Positions 6,360 to 12,665 of a stretch of 20,420 nt of DNA are shown here, piece after piece (positions within the stretch are counted from its first letter, which is position 1; each line of letters begins with the position of its first letter). Source of the DNA: CAYZQE01 sp964480635 (GTDB lineage: Bacteria > Pseudomonadota > Gammaproteobacteria > GCA-001735895). A model generated the notes under the pieces. That model made no database searches. It saw nothing but the letters and a program-made list of their open reading frames with translations, and had not been told where the DNA came from. The stretch covers positions 1 to 20,420 of the forward strand of contig CAYZQE010000041.1 in the NCBI GenBank assembly GCA_964480635.1, read 5' to 3'. The translations under genes and the position numbers were made by a program.

Positions 6360-6821
6360 ATGATTTTGCTTTCTTCAATATTATCAGAACAACGGATCGT
6401 TTCTGAACTAAATGTCAGCAGCAAGAAAAAGCTCCTTGGTAACATTGCCGAATTATTTGCAAATGAGCTTAATCTTAATAAAAAAATACTCTTCAATTTG
6501 TTTTTTGATCGCGAACAACTTAGCAGTACGGGTATTGGCAATGGCTTTGCTTTACCACATGCTCGCACATCTGGAATCGATCAAGCTTACGGTTGTTTAC
6601 TCAAACTAAGCACTCCAATTTCATTTGACGCCATTGATAATAAACCCATCGATTTAGTCTTTGCGCTGGTTGTTCCTGAAGAAGCAACTGACGAACATTT
6701 AAAGATTCTAGCCTCTATTGCTCAAATGTTTTCCAATGAAGCGACTTGTAATGATCTTCGACTTGCTAGTGATGCAATGACTATGTTCAGTATCATTAAA
6801 ACAAACGAGCAGGCATCCTAG
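6360..6821 (+). CDS. ptsN: Nitrogen-regulatory PTS protein EIIA(Ntr)
   Basis: This 153-residue protein has a PTS EIIA type-2 domain. The active-site histidine is His67 in GIGNGFALPHAR, and the C-terminal LVFALVVPEEATDEHLKILASIAQMF block is typical. In proteobacteria it receives phosphate from HPr/NPr and regulates potassium uptake, nitrogen and envelope responses rather than transporting sugar. It follows hpf by 103 bp and precedes hprK by only 6 bp, so it is part of the rpoN-hpf-ptsN-hprK-rapZ run. Length and motif are normal. Confidence 0.94.
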   Translation: MILLSSILSEQRIVSELNVSSKKKLLGNIAELFANELNLNKKILFNLFFDREQLSSTGIGNGFALPHARTSGIDQAYGCLLKLSTPISFDAIDNKPIDLVFALVVPEEATDEHLKILASIAQMFSNEATCNDLRLASDAMTMFSIIKTNEQAS

Positions 6822-6827
6822 TCAGCC

Positions 6828-7772
6828 ATGAGATCGAAACTTACCATCGGTCAGTTTTATCAACAATATAAAGACTCTTTAGCTTTATCTTATATATCCA
6901 AACAAGTTGGCATAGATTCAGAAATTAGAATATCAACTAATATTGCCGAATCCTTTGAAGCCATTGATTATCTTAACGTTATACGCCCTTCTAGCATCGC
7001 CATCATTGGCCACCAAGAAGCGAAGTACATTCGCACCTTAACCGAAGCGCGACAATTCAAATTATTATCATTACTGTTTGCAGGCCCTGCCTGCATTATT
7101 TTATTAAGTGAAAATGAAACGCTTGATGATCACATGATTCAATATTCTGAAGAACAAGGCGTACCTGTCCTTCACTCTGATCTCAGTGATGCCTCTTTAC
7201 TTGAAAGTTGTCGATACTTTTTATCCATTGCGCTTGCTCAACACACCATTGAACATGGCGTGTTTATCGAAGTACACAGTGTTGGTATTTTTATTCGTGG
7301 CGATAGCGGCATTGGTAAAAGCGAATTAGCACTGGCTCTTATTGCAAAAGGTCACAGACTAATTGCTGATGATGTCACACGGTTTACTCAAGTAGGCCCT
7401 AATGTATTAGATGGGCATAGCCCCGGTTTATTAGCTGATTTCATGGAAGTGAGAGGCTTAGGTATTGTCAATATCAGAGCGATGTTTGGTAGCAATTCTG
7501 TCAAACGCAATAAAACCTTAAGGCTGGTTATTAAACTATCAAAATATACCGATGAAAATAAACACCAGTTTGATCGTCTTGGCATAGAACAACAGTCTCA
7601 TACTATTTTAGGTATCGATGTTCCAGAAATTAATTTACCTATTGCTTCCGGCCGTAATATAGCTGTTTTAGTCGAAACTGCAGCTCGCAACCATCTGCTT
7701 CATATGACGGGTTATAATGCCCCAGAAGATTTCATCGAACGGCAACGTCAAGCCATAAAGGACAATAGATAA
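6828..7772 (+). CDS. hprK: HPr(Ser) kinase/phosphorylase HprK
   Basis: This 314-residue protein has the usual two domains. The N-terminal ~130 residues include RPSSIAIIGHQEAKYI. The catalytic C-terminal domain has His143 (IEHGV), the P-loop GDSGIGKS (158-165), LIADDV with the paired aspartates (180-183), the HprK/P signature EVRGLGIVNI (207-216) and GRNIAVLVETAARNHLL near the end. It phosphorylates and dephosphorylates a serine of HPr. The HPr at 9039-9308 keeps Ser46, the usual target. The gene lies between ptsN and rapZ and overlaps rapZ by 1 nt (TAATG). Such Gram-negative HprK proteins belong to regulatory PTS chains without sugar uptake. Confidence 0.96.
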   Translation: MRSKLTIGQFYQQYKDSLALSYISKQVGIDSEIRISTNIAESFEAIDYLNVIRPSSIAIIGHQEAKYIRTLTEARQFKLLSLLFAGPACIILLSENETLDDHMIQYSEEQGVPVLHSDLSDASLLESCRYFLSIALAQHTIEHGVFIEVHSVGIFIRGDSGIGKSELALALIAKGHRLIADDVTRFTQVGPNVLDGHSPGLLADFMEVRGLGIVNIRAMFGSNSVKRNKTLRLVIKLSKYTDENKHQFDRLGIEQQSHTILGIDVPEINLPIASGRNIAVLVETAARNHLLHMTGYNAPEDFIERQRQAIKDNR

Positions 7773-8641
7773 TGACTCATAAAACAAAACTCATTATTTT
7801 AAGTGGCCTATCCGGTTCTGGAAAAACCATTGCATTACATACGCTTGAAGATAACGGCTATTATTGTGTTGATAACTTACCCGTTGCTTTATTGCATGCC
7901 TACGTTTTTAACATGCAGGCTAAAAAACCTGATATATGCGAGCTTCTCGCTGTTTCTATTGATGTCCGTTCTGGCATAAAAGAAATGCAAGAATTTGAAA
8001 CCGTATTAAAAAGTATTAAAGCGGCAGAGATTGATACTGAAATCATCTATCTCACCACAGACACCAAAATTTTATTATCTCGCTTTAGTGAAACACGACG
8101 TAAACATCCATTATCGCGTAAAGGTTTGCCATTAAACGAAGCGATTCATCTTGAAAAAAATATTTTAAAATTCGTCTATCAACATGCCGACTTATTAATT
8201 GACACTACTGATTTAAATGTTCATCAATTACGCAGACTTATCACCGAACGCGTCACAGATGAAAATGACCAAAAACTAGCCTTGCTATTCCAATCCTTTG
8301 GCTTTAAACACGGCACACCCACTGATACTGACTTTATATTTGATGTGCGCTGTTTGCCTAACCCTCATTGGGAAGTATCAATTAGAGGATTTACAGGGCA
8401 AGAGCAACCGGTAATAGATTTTTTAGAAAAGCATAAAGATGTTGAAGCCATGTATCAGTCCATTGCAAAATTTATCACGGATTGGATACCTAAATTTGAA
8501 GCCGAAAATAGAAGTTACGTCACTGTCTCTATTGGTTGTACTGGCGGGCATCACCGCTCTGTGTATTTAACTGAAAGACTGGGAGCAGCATTTAAAAAAA
8601 CGCGTAAAAATGTCACCGTGCGACATAAAGAACTATCATGA
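7772..8641 (+). CDS. rapZ: RNase adapter protein RapZ (YhbJ family)
   Basis: This 289-residue protein has Walker A GLSGSGKT (12-19) followed by ALHTLEDNGYYCVDNLPVALL, the RapZ N-terminal hallmark. The conserved C-terminal domain has FDVRCLPNPHWE and VSIGCTGGHHRSVYLTERL, the part that binds RNA and glucosamine-6-phosphate in E. coli. There it guides RNase E to GlmZ and so controls glmS for cell-envelope amino sugars. Its place among ptsN, hprK and HPr links PTS state to envelope precursor supply. The end overlaps the next gene by 4 nt (ATGA). Whether GlmY/GlmZ RNAs exist in this organism is unknown. Confidence 0.95.
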   Translation: MTHKTKLIILSGLSGSGKTIALHTLEDNGYYCVDNLPVALLHAYVFNMQAKKPDICELLAVSIDVRSGIKEMQEFETVLKSIKAAEIDTEIIYLTTDTKILLSRFSETRRKHPLSRKGLPLNEAIHLEKNILKFVYQHADLLIDTTDLNVHQLRRLITERVTDENDQKLALLFQSFGFKHGTPTDTDFIFDVRCLPNPHWEVSIRGFTGQEQPVIDFLEKHKDVEAMYQSIAKFITDWIPKFEAENRSYVTVSIGCTGGHHRSVYLTERLGAAFKKTRKNVTVRHKELS

Positions 8642-9030
8642 CGACCAGTATTTGCATTGTTACTCATAACCAAATTGGGCAAGAATTACTAAATGTCGTT
8701 GCGAGCATGATTGATATTTCTGATCTCAATATTCAATCCATTGGTATACCGTCAGACATCAGCCCCCATCAATTAACTGAATACAGTGAAAAAGTAAAAA
8801 CGTTAATTAAAGAATGTGACGTCGGCGACAACAAACTTATTTTATGCGACATTTATGGTGCAACACCCTTCAACTTAATTAAGGATTTAAGTCAACTAGA
8901 TAACATTCAAATCATAACAGGATTAAACTTAGGCATGCTGCTTAAAGCCGTGCAAATGACTCAAGAACCTTTTGCTGAGATGGCTCAAAAAATACTTCTT
9001 AGCGCTAAAAAAAGCATCGTACTCGAATAG
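8638..9030 (+). CDS. PTS EIIA component of the mannose/sorbose (EIIA-Man) family
   Basis: This 130-residue single-domain protein has an EIIA(Man) fold. The active-site histidine is His10 in SICIVTHNQIGQEL, and the second landmark is LILCDIYGATPFNL. It starts inside the rapZ stop (ATGA overlap) and is followed 8 nt later by HPr. No EIIB, EIIC or EIID genes are nearby, so a transport role is unlikely. In Xanthomonas and betaproteobacteria the same order hprK-rapZ-EIIA(Man)-HPr forms a signalling PTS. Its phosphate acceptor role rests on the histidine; its output target is unknown. Confidence 0.9.
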   Translation: MTTSICIVTHNQIGQELLNVVASMIDISDLNIQSIGIPSDISPHQLTEYSEKVKTLIKECDVGDNKLILCDIYGATPFNLIKDLSQLDNIQIITGLNLGMLLKAVQMTQEPFAEMAQKILLSAKKSIVLE

Positions 9031-9038
9031 GCTCAAAC

Positions 9039-9308
9039 ATGATTTCAACCAACATTACTATTATCAATAAATTAGGTTTACACGCACGGGCGGCCTCTAA
9101 ATTTGTCACCACTGCCAACCAATTTGGAAGCGAAGTATTTTTAGATAAAGCCGGTCAAAAAGTGAATGCTAAAAGTATTATGGGCGTGATGATGTTAGCG
9201 GCAAGCAAAGGCACTGAGCTTATTCTTGAAGTCAGTGGTGATGATGAAGAAAATTGCAGTGTAGCCATCATAGCGCTAATTAATAATCGTTTTGATGAAG
9301 CTGAGTAA
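9039..9308 (+). CDS. ptsH: HPr phosphocarrier protein (PtsH/NPr type)
   Basis: This 89-residue protein has His15 in NKLGLHARAASKF (phosphorylated by enzyme I) and Ser46 in NAKSIMGVMMLAASKG (phosphorylated by HprK), both at the canonical positions. The presence of HprK in the same operon suggests Ser46 is used here. It is the last gene of the run. Its TAA (9306-9308) directly abuts the stop codon of the convergent HDOD gene, leaving no room for a normal terminator. Naming it PtsH or PtsO/NPr is a matter of convention. Enzyme I is not in the window. Confidence 0.94.
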   Translation: MISTNITIINKLGLHARAASKFVTTANQFGSEVFLDKAGQKVNAKSIMGVMMLAASKGTELILEVSGDDEENCSVAIIALINNRFDEAE

Positions 9309-10163
9309 TTAATGCTTTAAAAACTGCCTCGACACGTCTTTAATTTCTTCTTCTGCACCTACCCATATCTCAGCCAATTGGTCTATATTCAAACCTAACT
9401 CTTTTACAATTAATATGTCAGATTCTAAAAACGGGCCAATATTGGCTTCACCGCTATCTCCAAAACCTTGATCCATAACCACTCGGTCAGCTATAAATAT
9501 TAAACACGTTTCTCGATGAAATTCGAACGAATAATGCGGTTGATGATGATGCAACACAGGCTCAACAATAGAGGGTGGCACCTTCCATTGCGCTAACAAT
9601 CGACCGCCTACTTCGGCATGTGTATAGGATAAATAATCGAACTCTAGGCGATGTAATGACAATTTTTCATCATCACGACGTATCATCAACTCACCCATAT
9701 CAGCGCCTAACTTTAAAAATAAAACCAAGCGGCCTATATCATGTAACAAGCCGGGTACATACATTCTATCGGGTTGCGGCATGCGAATAGCTTTAGCTAA
9801 GTGCTTAGCCATCATGCCTACCGCAATGCTATGGCGCCAAAATGAATCCATATCAACCTGACCCGATGGTAAAGCATCGAAAGCACCTTTAATAGCCGTC
9901 ACTAATACCATTTCACGTATTTGCCGCACCCCAATTTGCATCACTGCTTTTTCAATGCTCTCAATGGGAACAGACATGCTATAAAAAGCGCTATTAGCCA
10001 AATTTAATAAGCGCGCGCACAAATCGGCGTCCGCACCAATCACAAAAGCAAAGTCATCAACTGTCGAATGGGGCTGTTCGATCAACGTTTCTAATTTATA
10101 ATACACATCGGGTACGCTGACCAGCTTCACTACCTCCCTTATGAGTTCATCAATGTCCTTCAT
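9309..10163 (-). CDS. HDOD-domain signalling protein
   Basis: This protein of about 284 residues has one HDOD domain filling most of its length. Landmarks are LVSVPDVYYKLETLIEQP, ADADLCARLLNLANSAFYS, MQIGVRQIREMVLVTAIKG, the HD pair in GLLHDIGRLVLF (His141, Asp142) and YTHAEVGGRLLAQWKVP. HDOD proteins are regulators in chemotaxis, motility and stress signalling; most lack proven phosphodiesterase activity. The ATG at 10163 is chosen over a GTG at 10181 because it overlaps the upstream stop as ATGA, implying coupling. It is the last gene of a minus-strand run after a ROK kinase and an unknown protein. No output domain such as GGDEF is attached. Confidence 0.88.
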   Translation of the reverse strand: MKDIDELIREVVKLVSVPDVYYKLETLIEQPHSTVDDFAFVIGADADLCARLLNLANSAFYSMSVPIESIEKAVMQIGVRQIREMVLVTAIKGAFDALPSGQVDMDSFWRHSIAVGMMAKHLAKAIRMPQPDRMYVPGLLHDIGRLVLFLKLGADMGELMIRRDDEKLSLHRLEFDYLSYTHAEVGGRLLAQWKVPPSIVEPVLHHHQPHYSFEFHRETCLIFIADRVVMDQGFGDSGEANIGPFLESDILIVKELGLNIDQLAEIWVGAEEEIKDVSRQFLKH

Positions 10164-10603
10164 GAAAATATTTTTTTCCACCAGCGTTTGCGAGACTGAA
10201 CTAGCGTAAAGGCAAGGGCTAAATCATCAGGTTTTTCTAAACTAATGACCCAACCCGGTAAAGGAGGGTTTTCACTAAACCCACAAACAACACCTAGGTT
10301 ATTAGGGTCATAAATTTTTACCAGTTTTGGTTGTTTAAAATCACTGGTATAAACAATGCCACAGTAATCCTCATCGTGTTCTTTTTTTAGTAAAGCATCA
10401 ATTTTTGCGACAAATACTAAAAATTGCTCGGCTGTCGCCGTTGTTGTAGGCGCTTCTTCGCCTACATGATAAACATACCAGCCATTATCTTTTTGCGACT
10501 CTAAAATCTGCACAAAATCATCCCAGTCTTGCCACTTCATCACGCCTTGTAAATAACCTTGGTATAAGGCCATAAATAGTGATTTTTTTTGCTCTTTTAC
10601 CAT
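10160..10603 (-). CDS. Conserved-looking protein of unknown function between ROK kinase and HDOD genes
   Basis: This 147-residue protein matches no family that I recognise. It has no signal peptide or membrane segment. Its N terminus is a basic helix (MVKEQKKSLFMALYQGYLQG), followed by MKWQDWDDFVQILESQKDNGWYVYHVGEE. The middle includes a helix LVFVAKIDALLKKEHDEDYCGIVY, and the end is strongly basic and aromatic (SRKRWWKKIF). It overlaps the ROK gene by 7 nt and the HDOD gene by 4 nt (ATGA), which argues that it is a real, co-translated gene. It could serve as a partner or input of the HDOD protein, but nothing in the sequence shows this. Confidence 0.75.
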   Translation of the reverse strand: MVKEQKKSLFMALYQGYLQGVMKWQDWDDFVQILESQKDNGWYVYHVGEEAPTTTATAEQFLVFVAKIDALLKKEHDEDYCGIVYTSDFKQPKLVKIYDPNNLGVVCGFSENPPLPGWVISLEKPDDLALAFTLVQSRKRWWKKIFS

Positions 10604-11493
10604 AATTCAGCAGCCCCCCTTACGCCACTAGAATCACCATGTTGCGCAGCCACAATAGGCGTCGTGACATGGTCAGAAAAAACATAGTGTGCCATGCTTT
10701 TAGGCAAGGCTAAATATAAGCTTTTGATATTCGACATACCACCGCCTAAAACAATAATGTCTGGGTCGATAATATTAACCACATGGGCCAATGACCGTGC
10801 CAACCGGTCAGCATATAATGCCATATAAGCAGCACATTGTTTATCACCTTGCTCTGCTCTTTCTACTATTTGGTGGCTGCTCATCACTTGCTCATGCAAC
10901 AATTCAAAACCCGCCGCCATGCCAGGGCCTGATAAAAACGTTTCAATGCAACCTTGTTTGCCGCAATAACAGCTTTGTAATGGCATATCTGGCTCTCCCA
11001 ACCAAGGTAATGGGTTATGTCCCCACTCACCTGCTATTGCATGCCGCCCTAAAAATGGTTTTTGTTGATACACAATGCCACCGCCTGTTCCAGTGCCAAT
11101 AATTACCCCAAAGACCAATGGATGATCTTGCCCTGCGCCATCAACAGCCTCTGATAAGGCAAAACAATTCGCATCATTTTGAATTTTTACAGGGCGTTTT
11201 AAGAGTGTCTGTAAATCATCTAACAAGGGCTTGCCATTCATACACACGGTATTTGAATTGCGTAACAGCCCTGTTACAGGTGATAACGCCCCCGGAGTTC
11301 CAATGCCTACATTAAGCCTTTGTTTCACTTGCTCATCAACACCTAACACTAATTGCTTAATAGCGTGCAATATAGCGTCATAACCATTCTTAGGTGTCTC
11401 TACACGGTGACGAAGTATCTCTTTGCCATCATCTAGCACACACACTTCTATTTTGGTGCCGCCTAAATCTATACCTAATTTCATATTGTTCAT
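10597..11493 (-). CDS. ROK-family sugar kinase (fructokinase/N-acetylhexosamine kinase type)
   Basis: This 298-residue protein has IDLGGTKIE (phosphate loop, 8-16), GIGTPGAL (63-70), catalytic Asp107 in QNDANC, GTGTGGGI (133-140), EWGH (156-159) and the zinc motif CYCGKQGCIE with Cys175, Cys177 and Cys182. The C-terminal IIVLGGGMSNI is also standard. ROK kinases phosphorylate glucose, fructose, mannose or N-acetylglucosamine at the expense of ATP; the exact sugar cannot be fixed from these motifs. It leads the minus-strand run. A second ATG at 11484 is possible. Its start is only 17 bp from the divergent CobW gene, so each promoter must lie inside the opposite gene. Confidence 0.93.
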   Translation of the reverse strand: MNNMKLGIDLGGTKIEVCVLDDGKEILRHRVETPKNGYDAILHAIKQLVLGVDEQVKQRLNVGIGTPGALSPVTGLLRNSNTVCMNGKPLLDDLQTLLKRPVKIQNDANCFALSEAVDGAGQDHPLVFGVIIGTGTGGGIVYQQKPFLGRHAIAGEWGHNPLPWLGEPDMPLQSCYCGKQGCIETFLSGPGMAAGFELLHEQVMSSHQIVERAEQGDKQCAAYMALYADRLARSLAHVVNIIDPDIIVLGGGMSNIKSLYLALPKSMAHYVFSDHVTTPIVAAQHGDSSGVRGAAELW

Positions 11494-11510
11494 GTTATCT
11501 TAATAAATCT

Positions 11511-12446
11511 ATGAGCCTAATTATTCAAAATATACCCACTCACCTTTTCTTAGGTTTTTTAGGCGTTGGTAAAACTTCGGCTATTTTAAGCTGTTTTGAG
11601 CAAAAACCAAATAATGAACGTTGGGCCGTGTTAGTAAACGAATTTGGCAAGCAAGGTATTGATGGTAAAATTTATGATGCTAAAGGCATCAGCGTTAAAG
11701 AGGTGCCAGGTGGTTGCTTGTGTTGTGTCGTAGGCTTGCCCTTTCAAGTCGCTATTATGCAAATCATTAAAGAGCAAAAGCCCGATAGGCTGTTTATTGA
11801 AAGTAGTGGTGCAAGCCATGCCCAAGGGGTGATTAAAACCCTTCAACAAGACAACTTTAAGCAAGTACTCGATTTAAAAGCCAAGGTCTGCATCATTGAC
11901 CCTAACCATCTCACCGATAAACGTTACTTTAATAACCGCAATTACCAAGCTCAACTTAATGCCGCTGATGTGCTCGTTGTGAATAAAATTGACCAAGCCA
12001 GTGATGACGCTTTAAAACAGCTCGATATTTTGCTGTTATCGTTTAAACCCGCTAAATCATTTGTTCAAAAAACCAACTTTGGTGACATTGACCTGCCATG
12101 CTTAAACGCAGCGATTATAAAAAGCACTCACCAAACGGTTAAGTTTTTTTCTGCTGCAACAGCACCTATAGAGTTTAAAACCTTTGATTGGGATTTTAAG
12201 GGTCATGAGTCATTTAATCTATCAAAACTCACCTTATGGATGCAGCAAACATGCTTCATTCGGGCTAAAGGCATTGTGAATACTGAGCAAGGCTGGCACA
12301 GTTTTAACGCCGTTAATGGAGCGGCACAAACTGATCATTTACCCAAGCAACAACAAGGCCGAATTGAAATTATTATCAATAAAAGTGACCCAATATCGTT
12401 TATTGAGCTAAAAAATCAATTAGATGACTGCATTATTAAAAGCTAA
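11511..12446 (+). CDS. CobW/YjiA-type G3E GTPase, putative metallochaperone
   Basis: From ATG 11511 the protein has 311 residues. Walker A is GFLGVGKT (15-22), then VLVNEFGKQGIDG (41-52), the metal-binding CxCC in GGCLCC (67-72), a FIESSG switch region, the NKID specificity motif and a C-terminal CobW_C domain ending in GRIEIII. The family delivers zinc, cobalt or related metals to client enzymes with GTP hydrolysis. The client here is unknown, and no zinc- or cobalt-dependent partner is adjacent. An open frame extends upstream to 11394, but that stretch is antisense to the ROK gene and the homologous start is MSLIIQNIPTHLF. No strong Shine-Dalgarno is seen. Confidence 0.88.
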   Translation: MSLIIQNIPTHLFLGFLGVGKTSAILSCFEQKPNNERWAVLVNEFGKQGIDGKIYDAKGISVKEVPGGCLCCVVGLPFQVAIMQIIKEQKPDRLFIESSGASHAQGVIKTLQQDNFKQVLDLKAKVCIIDPNHLTDKRYFNNRNYQAQLNAADVLVVNKIDQASDDALKQLDILLLSFKPAKSFVQKTNFGDIDLPCLNAAIIKSTHQTVKFFSAATAPIEFKTFDWDFKGHESFNLSKLTLWMQQTCFIRAKGIVNTEQGWHSFNAVNGAAQTDHLPKQQQGRIEIIINKSDPISFIELKNQLDDCIIKS

Positions 12447-12545
12447 TATTTATTTATTTTATAACACAGATCAACACATAAAATTTACAAATAACAGCTA
12501 TTCCTAATATACCAATTAAACCCTATATCTCATCTTGTTTTCCAC

Positions 12546-12589
12546 TTATCCACACAACTTATCCACAGGCTATACAATTCTTATTCACA
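12546..12589 (+). promoter_or_regulatory. Three DnaA boxes upstream of nrdA
   Basis: TTATCCACA occurs at 12546-12554 and 12559-12567 and TTATTCACA at 12581-12589, all on the plus strand and all exact matches to TTATNCACA. E. coli nrdAB is known to be controlled by DnaA through upstream boxes, so a replication link for dNTP supply is plausible here. The 219-bp gap 12447-12665 holds these, the NrdR boxes and the promoter, and no gene. Confidence 0.75.
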
Positions 12590-12595
12590 GTCAAA

Positions 12596-12643
12596 ACACA
12601 ACATAATGTGCTTGACCACGCCCGAACATACACTATATAGTGT
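12596..12643 (+). promoter_or_regulatory. Tandem NrdR boxes controlling nrdAB
   Basis: Box 1 is ACACAACATAATGTGC (12596-12611) and box 2 is ATACACTATATAGTGT (12628-12643). Against the recalled consensus ACACWATATATWGTGT they match at about 13 and 14 of 16 positions. They are 32 bp apart start to start, about three helical turns, as is typical for paired NrdR sites. Box 2 covers the -10 region and box 1 abuts the -35, fitting repression at high dATP. The nrdR gene is not in the window. Confidence 0.75.
12612..12641 (+). promoter_or_regulatory. Predicted nrdA promoter
   Basis: The -35 TTGACC (12612-12617) is followed either by TATAGT (12636-12641, 18-bp spacer) or TATATA (12634-12639, 16-bp spacer). 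Both -10 candidates lie inside NrdR box 2. The start codon is about 25 bp downstream of the -10, giving a very short leader. Confidence 0.55.
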
Positions 12644-12665
12644 GCATCCATAAAAAGAGACACAA

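Noticed and set aside
11394..11510. Upstream extension of the CobW-type frame
   Set aside because: This part is antisense to the conserved N terminus of the ROK kinase and does not look like CobW; the family's start fits 11511.
12546..12589. Chromosomal replication origin suggested by three DnaA boxes
   Set aside because: There are only three boxes, no AT-rich unwinding element beside dnaA/dnaN-type genes, and the position directly upstream of nrdA fits the known DnaA control of nrdAB.
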